DNA of 64,000 nucleotides from NCBI RefSeq assembly GCF_014641595.1, contig NZ_BMIA01000003.1, positions 806,001 to 870,000 on the forward strand, written 5' to 3'. The number at the start of each line of letters is the position of its first letter. Position 1 is the first letter of the stretch. This DNA is from Dyadobacter endophyticus (GTDB lineage Bacteria; Bacteroidota; Bacteroidia; Cytophagales; Spirosomataceae). Positions 40,986 through 50,608 of this stretch are shown here, piece after piece. Below the pieces are notes generated by a model, which was not told the DNA's origin, made no database searches, and was given only the letters and a program-made list of their open reading frames with translations. Both the position numbers and the translations under genes were made by a program.

Positions 40986-43790
40986 TTACTTTTTATCGCT
41001 TCCACCAAGCTGGGCCGGCGCTCCGGCTGCCGGGGCACCTTTTTTAGCTTTTTCAAAATCGCCCGCTTTGATGATCACGAGCTTGTTGTAATCAATATGC
41101 TTGTTGAATGCGGCCTTGATCTGATCCGGCGTCAGCGCGTCGATCTTTTTCTCGAAATCCGCATCCCATTGCATCGTGCGGTTCAAATAGAGGTTGCTGG
41201 TAAGCGTGTTCGTCAACGAGGCATCCTGTGAGCGAGCCACTTGCCGCGATTGCAGGTAACCCGATTTAGCAGCCTTCAATTCATCGGCTGTGAATCCTTC
41301 CTTCATTACTTTGTCGATCTCTTCCTTGAATGCGGCTTCCAGTTTTTCGGCATTCTGCGGGGCGTAAATGGCGTACGACATAAATGTTGCATTCTTATCC
41401 AGCGGACTAGCCGAGAACTGCGAACCTACGCCGTAGCTCAATCCCTCTTTTTGGCGGATGCGGGTAGCGAGGCGTGAGTTCAAAAACCCGCCTCCGAGCA
41501 TGTAGTTACCCATAATCAACGCCGGATAATCAGGGTCGGTGTCCTGCAACGGCAAATTCAGCCCCGCAACAAACATCGCATTCGCCTTGTCGGGCGCTTC
41601 GATGGATTTGTTTTCCGACTTCACGACCTGATATGGCGATGCAATGCGTGTAAAGGGCTTAGCACTCTTCCAGCTTCCGAACTCATCGTTCAGGATTTTC
41701 TGGATCTCCTCTTTGTCGAAATCCCCTACAACTGTTGCAGATGCATTGTTAGCTCCATAAAAATCCTTGTGGAACTGACGGATCTGATCGATCGTGGTCG
41801 TTTTAATACCTTCCACATCTTCATCGAAAGTGCCTACATAACGTACGTCGCTCTTTGGGTAAGGTGAGACAATGCGGCGGTACTGGTTGAATGCGATCGC
41901 CTGCGGTTCGCTTCGTTGCGATTCGATGCCTGCGAGCTCCTCCTGTTTCAGTTTTTCAAACTCGTTTTCGTCCAGCGCGGGGGTTTTCAAAACCTCGGCT
42001 ACCAGTTTCATCACCGCCGGCAGGTTTTCTTTTGTTGTTTCAATGCTGGCCCCGGCCTGGTTTGCAGCACCGAAGAAACTCACGCGCGCTTTCAGGCGGT
42101 CGAACTCGTCTTTCACTTGTTGGCGGGTCTTGGTTTTGGTACCCTTGTCGAGCATCGATCCCGTGAGGTCGGAGATGGTCGCCTTGTTTTGCAGGCTTTT
42201 CTCGTCACCGTAACGCAATGTAATGCGCGCGGCTACTACGTTTCCACGGGTCTTTTTGGGCAACAATGCGGTTTCAATGGTATTGGCTTTCTCGACCCGC
42301 GCGGTGCGGCTTTCCACATTCGCCGGTGACGGGTCAAAAGCTTCGCCTTCGGCTACTACCGCTTCGCCTTTGTAGTCTTTTACGAGATCGGCTACTTTCG
42401 GCGCTTCGGGGATTTCGGCCCTTACCGAATTAGCTTCCGGCGTAAATGTACCGAGCGTACGGTTGGATGGTTTGAGATAGTATTGCGCAACGCGGGCCAC
42501 ATCCTCCGGCGTTACCTTACGGATATTGTCACGGAACAGGAATGCAAGCCGCCAGTCGCCGGTCGCGATCGCTTCGCTGATGCTCAACCCTACCCTTTCG
42601 GAGTTACGGAATTCCAGGTCCCAGTTTTTGAGAATGGTCGTTTTGGCACGTTCGACGTCTTCTTTCGACGGTTTCACGATCGCCGCCGAGTCGAGCGTGG
42701 CTACAAATGCTTTTCTGGCTTCATCCAGCGACTTTTCCTTCAAAATTTCAGCCCCGAACAACACGAATCCCGGGTCGTACAGCTGGAAACTGTAACCGAA
42801 TTGCGAAGATGCTTTCTTGGTATCGACCAGGTTTTTGTACAATCTGCCGTTCGGCTCGGTAGTCAGCACTTCGGTGAACACTTCCATGGCGGGGTAATCT
42901 GCGTGTGAGCCGGGCATGATGTGGTACATCGCCATGAGCATTTGCACGTCGCCGGTCCTTTTGAGTTCTACAAAACGCTCGCCGTCCTGCGTAGGCTCTA
43001 CGGTGTAGGATTTAGGCAGGACGCGGGTGGGTTTTGGGATTTTCCCAAAATATTCGTTGATCAACGCCAGCGTTTTGGCTTCGTCGATCTTGCCTGCAAC
43101 GGTCAGTACCGCATTGTCGGGCTGGTAGTATCTTTTGTAAAAGGCTTGCAGGTTTTCAATGGGTACACGTTCGATATCGGACCGGTTACCGATCGTCGAT
43201 TTGCCATAGTTATGCCAGAGGTAGCCGCCCGAAATCACGCGCTGCATCAGCACACGTCCAGGGTCGTTTTCACCGGATTCGAATTCGTTGCGTACTACGC
43301 TGAATTCGCTGTCGAGGTCTTTTTTTGCGATGAACGAGTTCACCATCCGGTCCGATTCGAGGTCGAGCGCCCATTTGAGGTTTTCGTCTGAGGCCGAAAA
43401 GGTTTCGAAATAGTTGGTACGGTCATACCATGTTGTACCGTTGGGCCGTGCGCCGTGCTCAGTGAGCTCCTGCGGGATGTTGGTATGCTTTGGAGAGCCT
43501 TTGAATACAAGGTGTTCCAAAAGGTGGGCCATACCGGTTTCTCCATAACCTTCGTGACGGGATCCCACGAGGTAAGTGACGTTCACCGTAACGGTCGGCT
43601 TCGAAGGATCGGGAAACATCAGCACTTTCAGACCGTTTTCGAGATTATATTCCGTGATCCCTTCAACGGATGTCACCTTCGTAATCCCTTTCGGCAATTG
43701 CTGCGCTTCGGAAGGCATTGCCAGCATTGCAGCAAGCATCATTCCGACGAGCGAGCCCTGCCTGAACAAATTTGTTCTTCTAGATTTCAT
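40986..43790 (-). CDS. M16 (insulinase-like) zinc peptidase, periplasmic
   Basis: 934 residues from the ATG at 43790 (MKSRRTNLFRQGSLV signal peptide ending PSEAQQ). The open frame reaches 44102 but that part overlaps the divergent lipoprotein gene and is not conserved; a second possible start is two codons upstream (43796). The zinc motif HLLEH is in GMAHLLEHLVFKGS near residue 84, with the downstream Glu about 77 residues later. Two M16 halves follow each other, the second lacking the zinc motif, as in full-length pitrilysin-like clamshell enzymes of Bacteroidota. It probably degrades peptides in the periplasm. A terminator follows. Confidence 0.92.
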   Translation of the reverse strand: MKSRRTNLFRQGSLVGMMLAAMLAMPSEAQQLPKGITKVTSVEGITEYNLENGLKVLMFPDPSKPTVTVNVTYLVGSRHEGYGETGMAHLLEHLVFKGSPKHTNIPQELTEHGARPNGTTWYDRTNYFETFSASDENLKWALDLESDRMVNSFIAKKDLDSEFSVVRNEFESGENDPGRVLMQRVISGGYLWHNYGKSTIGNRSDIERVPIENLQAFYKRYYQPDNAVLTVAGKIDEAKTLALINEYFGKIPKPTRVLPKSYTVEPTQDGERFVELKRTGDVQMLMAMYHIMPGSHADYPAMEVFTEVLTTEPNGRLYKNLVDTKKASSQFGYSFQLYDPGFVLFGAEILKEKSLDEARKAFVATLDSAAIVKPSKEDVERAKTTILKNWDLEFRNSERVGLSISEAIATGDWRLAFLFRDNIRKVTPEDVARVAQYYLKPSNRTLGTFTPEANSVRAEIPEAPKVADLVKDYKGEAVVAEGEAFDPSPANVESRTARVEKANTIETALLPKKTRGNVVAARITLRYGDEKSLQNKATISDLTGSMLDKGTKTKTRQQVKDEFDRLKARVSFFGAANQAGASIETTKENLPAVMKLVAEVLKTPALDENEFEKLKQEELAGIESQRSEPQAIAFNQYRRIVSPYPKSDVRYVGTFDEDVEGIKTTTIDQIRQFHKDFYGANNASATVVGDFDKEEIQKILNDEFGSWKSAKPFTRIASPYQVVKSENKSIEAPDKANAMFVAGLNLPLQDTDPDYPALIMGNYMLGGGFLNSRLATRIRQKEGLSYGVGSQFSASPLDKNATFMSYAIYAPQNAEKLEAAFKEEIDKVMKEGFTADELKAAKSGYLQSRQVARSQDASLTNTLTSNLYLNRTMQWDADFEKKIDALTPDQIKAAFNKHIDYNKLVIIKAGDFEKAKKGAPAAGAPAQLGGSDKK

Positions 43791-43924
43791 GACCATATTA
43801 AAATCAATTAGTTTAGATTTATAATCCTTGAAAATAATGCACAATATCACATTTAACAATGGATTGGTGACAAATGGCAAAATAATATACGTTGCAACAT
43901 AATGTCGTGCCTGGTGTGTATGGG

Positions 43925-43957
43925 TTGCATGCAAGCCGCCAACAGTTTTTAAATATG
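43925..43957 (+). promoter_or_regulatory. Promoter candidate for the small lipoprotein gene
   Basis: TTG (43925-43927), a 22-base spacer and TAAATATG (43950-43957), one base off TAnnTTTG. The RNA start near 43964 would leave only about 11 bases of leader. Confidence 0.35.
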
Positions 43958-43974
43958 TCCCCCATTGAAAGAGA

Positions 43975-44370
43975 ATGATCAAGATTAAAAAAGCCCCCCT
44001 TTTGTTTTCCTTCCTGGCAGCCGTTGTGCTGTCCGCCTGTGCCGGCACCGGCATACCGATTTCATCCAATACCAAATATCCTATCGAGGTCCTGTACGAC
44101 AACCAGCCGCTGGAACGCCCCTATTCCGAACTCGCGGTGGTGGAGATAGGCAGCGAGGATTCGCTGACGGCCGATCAGACGAAGGATAAAAGAATGATGT
44201 TCCGGGGCAATGATGCCAAAACCAAAGAGCTCCTTACCGCGCGCCTGGTGATGAAGGCCCAGAAGATCGGGGCCGATGCGATTATCAATGTCAAATACAA
44301 ATATTATACAAGCGTGAATAAGGAAGGCTATATGCTGAGCGGGCTGGCCGTGCGCTACCGTGGAGAATAA
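43975..44370 (+). CDS. Small lipoprotein of unknown function
   Basis: 131 residues. The signal peptide ends in a lipobox LSAC (Cys about residue 22), so it is lipid-anchored. The mature part has a conserved-looking patch near the middle, SELAVVEIGSEDSLTADQTKDKRM, and then TKELLTARLVMKAQKIGADAIINVKYKYYTS. The last block (long-helix then 'GADAIINVKY') resembles YbjQ/DUF4156-like small proteins that handle metal or stress, but I would not name it. It is divergent from the M16 peptidase and 27 bases before the thioesterase gene. Confidence 0.8.
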   Translation: MIKIKKAPLLFSFLAAVVLSACAGTGIPISSNTKYPIEVLYDNQPLERPYSELAVVEIGSEDSLTADQTKDKRMMFRGNDAKTKELLTARLVMKAQKIGADAIINVKYKYYTSVNKEGYMLSGLAVRYRGE

Positions 44371-44397
44371 CACTTCTAACAAGATAAACTAAAAACC

Positions 44398-44925
44398 ATG
44401 CTGTTTACTGCCAAACTGTCCGACATGCCCGTAGAGGCGGAATCGAGGGTGATCATCCGGTTCCAGGATTGCGACCCGCTGATGCATTTGAACAACTCCA
44501 AATATTTCGATTACTTTTTCAACGCGCGGGAAGACCAGGTTTCCAAATTGTATGGTTTCAGTTTTGAAGCGATGTTCCGCGAGCTGCGTACGAGCTGGGT
44601 CGTGTACCAGCACCAGATCGCGTACGTAAGGCCCGCGCGTATCAGCGAATGGGTGCGCATTACCTCGCGTGTGATATATTATAACGAGGACACGATGGTG
44701 ACCGAATATTTCATGACCAACGACCTCCGTACCGAGCTCAAAACCGTACTCTGGACCACTTCGAAGCATATTAATGTCGCCACAGGCCAGCGCGTACCGC
44801 ATCCGCAGGAAGTGATGGATTACCTGGGTGCCACCTGCGTACCGGGGCTTGATTTCCCAACCTTGCATTTCAACGACCGCATTCACGCGATCAAGCAGGA
44901 ATTGGCGGCAGGCGCTAGCGCGTAG
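44398..44925 (+). CDS. Acyl-CoA thioesterase, 4HBT hotdog family
   Basis: 175 residues. The start RVIIRFQDCDPLMHLNNSKYFDYFFNARED matches the 4-hydroxybenzoyl-CoA thioesterase family with the catalytic Asp in QDCDPLMHLNN; a strand-rich middle (SWVVYQHQIAYVRPARISEWVRI) completes the hotdog. It hydrolyses an acyl-CoA of unknown chain. Its 3' end overlaps the convergent TamB-like gene by 11 bases. It follows the lipoprotein gene with a 27-base gap. Confidence 0.88.
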   Translation: MLFTAKLSDMPVEAESRVIIRFQDCDPLMHLNNSKYFDYFFNAREDQVSKLYGFSFEAMFRELRTSWVVYQHQIAYVRPARISEWVRITSRVIYYNEDTMVTEYFMTNDLRTELKTVLWTTSKHINVATGQRVPHPQEVMDYLGATCVPGLDFPTLHFNDRIHAIKQELAAGASA

Positions 44926-47900
44926 ATTCTTTTTCTGAAATCAATTTCCTCGTCGTGTCCTGTCGCGTAGAGTCCGCTGGCAGGAAAGGGATCCGCACAC
45001 CCGGTTTCGGAGCGCGGGTGAAGCGGTTGAAGCTATGGGTAAATTGCATGCTCACACCGCCGGTCGTGAAGGTGCCTGTATTGCTCAACAAGTTGTTCTG
45101 GATATTCCGGTTATAGGCTTTCACACGCACCGAGCCCTTTGCATTCAGCCAGTATTCCAATGTCCATTCACCAAGCAGACTCGCCGCGTCGTACTGCGAA
45201 GAGCCTGTCTGCGATTGTGTGCCGGAGGTAAAACGTCCGTCACGCGTTACACGGAAGCGATCGTTCAGAAAGCGGTACGAAAAGCGTAGTTGCAGGTTGT
45301 TCAAGGCATTCTGGTCGAGTGAGAGGCCCGACACCCCGACTTCGAGATTCTCATTAATACCCGAAGCCCAGCGGCTGATCTGGTTCGATACGAGCTCGCT
45401 GATACTGCTACCGAGGAAGTTCTGGCTGCCAACCGTTGCGAGGCTGCTTTCGGGTAGCAGCTGGTTCACTACTAGCAGACTACTCACCTGTCGGCTCAGC
45501 TCCTGTTCGTCGGATTTCAGCTTGTTCTGAAATGCTTCCAGCTGGCCCCGGTAAGTGCTCAAAGATGGGTTATCGAGGATTTTGAGATCATACCGGATGG
45601 TAGGCGACATCAGCCGCTCCGACAACCCGATGGTCACTTCCACCGGATACCTCCTCGACAATGCATCGCCGCTCCCCGTTCCCAGGTTACTGGTGTTCGG
45701 CAATACGCCCGCCAGTGACACCATCTGCGTGTACCCGGCTTTTACATCCAGCTGCGCGCCGTAGGGATCACCCGCCCATATGATCTTACTTCCCGGCTTG
45801 ATATTGAACTTCTTGTTAATGACGTTTTGCAATGTAAAGTTGTACTCGCCCTTATCAATCTCATACGTACCCGCCATCGTAAAATCTCCCTGCGTATCGA
45901 TGTTCAGGTTGAGACGTCCACTGCCGTTTCCACGCAGCACGTCGCCGGTTTGCCTGTCGAAAATAATCTCGCAGGTTGCATCGGGTGTGAGGTTGAAGTT
46001 GAAATCCATTTTGATCCCGCCGGCGATCTGGCTCCGGGCGGCGGAATCGGCCGGAGTGCCAGTGGTACTGTCGGCCGGCGCCATTTTACTAACAAACTGA
46101 ATATAATCCTGCGTTACCACTTCGGTAGCTCCGTCCAGCGGAATGTGAATGCGGGTGCCTTTGTTACTCGTCACATTGGCTTCGATATTGAGGTTGTCGA
46201 TCGGGCCATACACTGCCACCGGGCCGGTGACATAGGCCGTTCCATAGAATGTATCATTATCTTTTGCACTGGTATTTAATATCTTGAAGTTCCGGAGGTC
46301 GGCATTGAAACCGAGGGAAAAGTACTTGAAACCGTCATGAAAAACCCCGCCGCGCAACGTGGCCGTATTGCCATCGGAGTCGGTGACGAGGATATTGTTG
46401 CCCGTGATCTCGCTTTCCGTAAAATTGATTTTATCACTGAACGTAAATACCGATTGGAGGTAATCGAATTTCATCCGACCCTTGTCGACCGTCAGCGAAC
46501 CTTCCAAAACCGGCGCGTCGACAACGCCCCTGATCGATACCACGCCTTGTGCCGTGCCGCTGATGTCGGACACGAGGCCTTCGGCGAAAGGTTCGAGCGC
46601 TTTGAAATCCGCCTGGTTGAAAATAGCTTTCAGGTTCAGCGTATTCGTTTCAAGTTTCGGGCGATATGAACCCACCAGGCTGAAAACACGCCTCGCATTC
46701 TTATTAAGCTGTGCGTCGACCTGCAACTCGCTGGTCGTCTGGTCCCAATCGCCGGTACCGAGCAGGTTTCCGAACTCGTACTGGGCATAGCCGAGGCCTT
46801 CAATGGCAAAGTTCGCATCGAGGATCACACTGTTATAAATGTCCTTCACCTTCGCCGAGCCGTCCATAATCCCCGAAAGTTTGGTATTGAAAACGGGGTT
46901 CAAACTGGCCAGTTTGAAGTTCTTGATATCCAGCAATAAGCTCTTTTCCGGGTCTTCGGAAGCAGTACCACTCAGGAAAATACGCTGCTTGCCGTTCACC
47001 AATCCGAGGTTCGACATCGTAAAGTCATTGCCGACAATCGAAATAAGGCTTTCCGAAGGCACATTCCATTCCTCGTCGAGCAGATTGAGTTTTGAATTTT
47101 TAAAACCAATATCGAGGCCCGCCGGCAAGAACCGTATCTCACCCGCGAGATTAGCCAGGTTGGTACTTTTGACCTGGTGAATGGCTCCGTTGAAATCGAT
47201 ATGGTCGACATCCCAGGTTCCTTCCAGCTCCATTTTTTCCGTAGGCACCATCTTGCTGATCTGCTGCTTGTCGGAAGTGACGAGAATGGATGCGAGTACT
47301 TCGGCGCTGTTCACGAATTTCGAGGTAGTAACATCCACCTCCGCTTTCATAAAGTGGTTTTTACCGTAGCTCACTGTATCCGATACCGCGTTCAAAGTCA
47401 GTATCGCCGTATTATCCATCTTAAAAATCCCCTCCACTTTGGCCCCACGGGAGACGTAAATATCCGGACTGAGAAATGCCAGGAAGCGCGATAGGTTGTG
47501 GGTTTCCACCGAATAGTCGATCTCGTACCTGCGCGACAGCATCTTTAAGGGCTTTCTGGCGTAGTACTCATTCCTGCTGGCCTCATTTTCAAAAAAATAC
47601 AATTTATATTCTCCCAAAACCTGGCTCACATCGTTCCATGCCTGCGTCGGCAGGAAATTGCCTTCCACTTTGGCTGTCAGGAACTCGCTATTGAGCTGCA
47701 ACCGGCGCTTGCCGAGCTCGTTTCTCGAAGAAAAAACGAGCGTATCCACCACCAGGTTTCGCTCCTTATTGGTCATAACCAGGTAAGTATTGAGTAATCT
47801 GGCATCTCCTACCAGTTCGTCGACCGTATTCCCGGTCACATTCACATTCAGCTGCGTGCGGAGTGTAATCGGGTCCTCGCTGAAACCGAGTTCTTTCAGA

Positions 47901-49513
47901 TTGGCTTTTTCGATCACTCCCTTGACGTCGAACATGTTCTGCTGTTTGGAAAGGTCGAACTCGCCGTCGAGGCTCACCACCAGGTTGCTGTCGCGGGAGC
48001 TAACAAGGCCATTGAAATACTGGTTTTGTAAATTCCCTTTCAACCGGATGTTTTTATAGTCGTAATTGCGAAAACCAATACGGTGCACGATCGCATTCAT
48101 ATCGGCGGAAGCGAAAGAAAGTTCTAATCCTTTTCCGTACACCTTCCCTTCAAAATCGAGCTCCTGCCAGTTGTCCTCATCTTCCAATAAAGTTCCCAGC
48201 CCGAAAGACGCCGTTTTAACCTCGCCGGAATAAGTGGTAGTTTTGGCATCCGCGATGTGAAAAACGAGATCGCCGGACACTTCGCCGAGCTCCGACGAGG
48301 CCGACGCATTCACTGCAAAATCTTCGAGTGTTCCTTTGAATGTACCATCCAACAACGTGTAACCGAACTTTTGCAGATCGGGGTGCATGTCCCATTCGGG
48401 ATAATACTGCACCAGGTCCACAGGATCGATTTTGGAGACCGACAGCCGGATATCCATCAGCACGCCCTCGATCTTAGGAAGTCCCTTGAAACCAATATCG
48501 CCGATGAGCCTGCTGTTTTTCCCAAAACGCAGATCCGTATTCGAGAGCACAAAGTCATCGACCTTACCGTTGAAATCACCGGATATCAGCCAGGTTTCAT
48601 TCAAAGCATCGATATAACTTGAAAATAACCCCAAGTCCTGCGAATCCACCCGGCTCCCGATCAGGTGCCCTTTCATGCGGATCTTATGGTTAAAATCGCC
48701 CAGTTCGCCCGAACGGTTGTAGTAGAATATCACTTCGTCTTTCAGGTGCGAATTGCCGATGTGTGCGTCGAGCTCCTTCAACTCCATTTTTTTCTGGCAA
48801 AAAAGGAATTTCGTATCGAGATCATGCATTTCCAGGCCGGTCTGCTTATCGACCGTTTTCAGGTTTTTGGCACGAAATGCAATGGTATCCCCCTGAACGA
48901 GGAAATCGCTGAGCTCTCCGTAGAGGTGTTTGAGGCTGAAATGCGAGTAATCGAACACCCGTGCACCACGGTCGCGGGGCTGGCGGGGATCGTCATAACC
49001 GAAAGTACCGTCGATTACCTTCGCTTTTCCGATGATGAAAGGGGTGTTGTTCTCGGGCGCGTTGGGCGGCCGGGGTACGGCCGGCGCAGTGAGTTCATTA
49101 ATGCGGGCGATGAACCCGTCGATATTGAGATCGCCCGATTTGGGAACGATAACTAAATGGACATTCGGCTGGAAAACATTGACCTCGTCGAGAAAAATCT
49201 CCGTGGCCGAATCACGGATGATGTTGTTGAGATTCAGGTTTACATCGAGCCGGCCGACGTCGATCATGTCTGCGCCTGAGGTATCTTTGACCGAAACCCC
49301 TTCGAGCGAAACCACGTCGAACCATTTGATATTGACCTTTCCTATGCTGATAGGATACCCGAGTTTGCCGGAAATATCAGCCGTAAGATACCCGACGGCC
49401 CAGGTTTGAACCGAAGGCAGCTGCAATGCCGTAGTAGCAATCCCAAGCGCCAGCAGCACGAAGATGACAACTACGATCAGACCATTACCAAGCGCCTTCA
49501 GGAATTTTAACAT
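44915..49513 (-). CDS. TamB-like translocation/assembly module protein (DUF490/AsmA-like)
   Basis: 1532 residues, one N-terminal membrane helix (NGLIVVVIFVLLALGIATTAL) and then a very long stretch of short beta strands, as in AsmA/TamB-like bridge proteins that form a hydrophobic groove across the periplasm. The last third carries the DUF490 (TamB) core, for example RIHIPLDGATEVVTQDYIQFV, DRQTGDVLRGNGSGRLNLNID and the C-terminal GVSMQFTHSFNRF. The role is phospholipid transport or barrel-protein assembly between inner and outer membrane. The N-terminus fits the ATG at 49513. It is divergent from tsaD and converges on the thioesterase gene. Confidence 0.9.
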   Translation of the reverse strand: MLKFLKALGNGLIVVVIFVLLALGIATTALQLPSVQTWAVGYLTADISGKLGYPISIGKVNIKWFDVVSLEGVSVKDTSGADMIDVGRLDVNLNLNNIIRDSATEIFLDEVNVFQPNVHLVIVPKSGDLNIDGFIARINELTAPAVPRPPNAPENNTPFIIGKAKVIDGTFGYDDPRQPRDRGARVFDYSHFSLKHLYGELSDFLVQGDTIAFRAKNLKTVDKQTGLEMHDLDTKFLFCQKKMELKELDAHIGNSHLKDEVIFYYNRSGELGDFNHKIRMKGHLIGSRVDSQDLGLFSSYIDALNETWLISGDFNGKVDDFVLSNTDLRFGKNSRLIGDIGFKGLPKIEGVLMDIRLSVSKIDPVDLVQYYPEWDMHPDLQKFGYTLLDGTFKGTLEDFAVNASASSELGEVSGDLVFHIADAKTTTYSGEVKTASFGLGTLLEDEDNWQELDFEGKVYGKGLELSFASADMNAIVHRIGFRNYDYKNIRLKGNLQNQYFNGLVSSRDSNLVVSLDGEFDLSKQQNMFDVKGVIEKANLKELGFSEDPITLRTQLNVNVTGNTVDELVGDARLLNTYLVMTNKERNLVVDTLVFSSRNELGKRRLQLNSEFLTAKVEGNFLPTQAWNDVSQVLGEYKLYFFENEASRNEYYARKPLKMLSRRYEIDYSVETHNLSRFLAFLSPDIYVSRGAKVEGIFKMDNTAILTLNAVSDTVSYGKNHFMKAEVDVTTSKFVNSAEVLASILVTSDKQQISKMVPTEKMELEGTWDVDHIDFNGAIHQVKSTNLANLAGEIRFLPAGLDIGFKNSKLNLLDEEWNVPSESLISIVGNDFTMSNLGLVNGKQRIFLSGTASEDPEKSLLLDIKNFKLASLNPVFNTKLSGIMDGSAKVKDIYNSVILDANFAIEGLGYAQYEFGNLLGTGDWDQTTSELQVDAQLNKNARRVFSLVGSYRPKLETNTLNLKAIFNQADFKALEPFAEGLVSDISGTAQGVVSIRGVVDAPVLEGSLTVDKGRMKFDYLQSVFTFSDKINFTESEITGNNILVTDSDGNTATLRGGVFHDGFKYFSLGFNADLRNFKILNTSAKDNDTFYGTAYVTGPVAVYGPIDNLNIEANVTSNKGTRIHIPLDGATEVVTQDYIQFVSKMAPADSTTGTPADSAARSQIAGGIKMDFNFNLTPDATCEIIFDRQTGDVLRGNGSGRLNLNIDTQGDFTMAGTYEIDKGEYNFTLQNVINKKFNIKPGSKIIWAGDPYGAQLDVKAGYTQMVSLAGVLPNTSNLGTGSGDALSRRYPVEVTIGLSERLMSPTIRYDLKILDNPSLSTYRGQLEAFQNKLKSDEQELSRQVSSLLVVNQLLPESSLATVGSQNFLGSSISELVSNQISRWASGINENLEVGVSGLSLDQNALNNLQLRFSYRFLNDRFRVTRDGRFTSGTQSQTGSSQYDAASLLGEWTLEYWLNAKGSVRVKAYNRNIQNNLLSNTGTFTTGGVSMQFTHSFNRFTRAPKPGVRIPFLPADSTRQDTTRKLISEKESTR

Positions 49514-49557
49514 ATACAGCTTCGCAGCAGGATACTGCTTATCTTATTGTTAATGCT

Positions 49558-49565
49558 TAATTTTG
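49558..49565 (+). promoter_or_regulatory. -7 box of tsaD
   Basis: TAATTTTG is an exact TAnnTTTG; no TTG is present 19-22 bases before it. It lies 17 bases before the ATG at 49583 and inside the longer frame from 49547, which supports the shorter start. Confidence 0.5.
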
Positions 49566-49582
49566 CGAATATTTTCCACAGT

Positions 49583-50581
49583 ATGAATATCCTCGCAATT
49601 GAATCGTCGTGCGACGAAACCTCCGCAGCTGTTATAACAAACGGGAATATCCGCTCCAATGTTGTTGCTACGCAACTCATCCACACCCAGTACGGCGGCG
49701 TCGTTCCCGAGCTCGCCTCGCGGGCGCATCAGCAACATATTCTGCCTGTGGTGGACAAAGCATTGAATGACGCAAAAATAGCAAAAAAAGACCTGGATGC
49801 CATTGCTTTTACCAAGGGACCGGGTTTGCTGGGTGCTTTGCTGGTGGGCACCTCGTTCGCGAAATCGATGGCGCTCGGGCTGGACATTCCGCTGATCGAG
49901 ATCAACCACATGCAGGCGCACGTGCTGGCGCACTTCATCGACGCCCCCAAACCGGCCTTCCCGTTCCTGTGCCTTACCGTGAGCGGCGGACACACGCAGA
50001 TTGTGAAAGTGACCGGCCCGCTGGACATGGAAATCATCGGAGAAACCCGCGACGACGCCGTGGGTGAGGCTTTTGATAAAACTGCCAAGCTACTCGACCT
50101 GCCATATCCCGGAGGCCCGCTGATCGATAAATATGCCGCGCAGGGGAATCCCCAAGCCTATCCTTTCCCGCTTCCGGAAATACCCGGGCTGGACTTTTCA
50201 TTCAGCGGCATCAAAACTTCGTTTCTGTATTTTCTCCAAAAGCAGGTCCGCCTGAACCCGGAGTTTATCAGGGAAAATATAGCCGACATTTGTGCCAGCA
50301 TTCAGTTTACATTGATTGATATTCTCCTGAAAAAACTGAAAAAGGCATCCCGCGAAACCGGTATCAAAGAGATTGCGATCGCTGGTGGTGTTTCCGCTAA
50401 CTCAGGTTTACGTAAATCGCTGCAGGAACTCGGCGACCAGCTCGGCTGGAATGTGTATATTCCTGCTTTCGAGTATTGTACCGACAATGCGGCGATGATC
50501 GCCATTGCAGCGCACTACAAGTTCGAAGCAGGCGAGTTCTGCGACCAGACGGTGAGCCCGCTTGCGAGAATGGAGTTTTAA
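49583..50581 (+). CDS. tsaD: tRNA N6-adenosine threonylcarbamoyltransferase
   Basis: 332 residues. It starts MNILAIESSCDETSAAVIT, has the metal-binding His pair in ASRAHQQHILP, FTKGPGLLGALLVGTSFAK, the sugar-kinase-fold loop LTVSGGHTQIV and GEAFDKTAKLLDLPYPGGP, all standard. It transfers threonylcarbamoyl to A37 of ANN-decoding tRNAs with TsaB and TsaE. The ATG at 49583 matches the family start; the earlier in-frame start lies before the -7 box. Next gene starts 27 bases later. Confidence 0.96.
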   Translation: MNILAIESSCDETSAAVITNGNIRSNVVATQLIHTQYGGVVPELASRAHQQHILPVVDKALNDAKIAKKDLDAIAFTKGPGLLGALLVGTSFAKSMALGLDIPLIEINHMQAHVLAHFIDAPKPAFPFLCLTVSGGHTQIVKVTGPLDMEIIGETRDDAVGEAFDKTAKLLDLPYPGGPLIDKYAAQGNPQAYPFPLPEIPGLDFSFSGIKTSFLYFLQKQVRLNPEFIRENIADICASIQFTLIDILLKKLKKASRETGIKEIAIAGGVSANSGLRKSLQELGDQLGWNVYIPAFEYCTDNAAMIAIAAHYKFEAGEFCDQTVSPLARMEF

Positions 50582-50608
50582 AGCAATATGAAACCTTAAC
50601 AGGATGGT

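Noticed and set aside
43791..44102. N-terminal extension of the M16 peptidase frame
   Set aside because: It would run through the divergent lipoprotein gene and puts about 100 unrelated residues before a good signal peptide.
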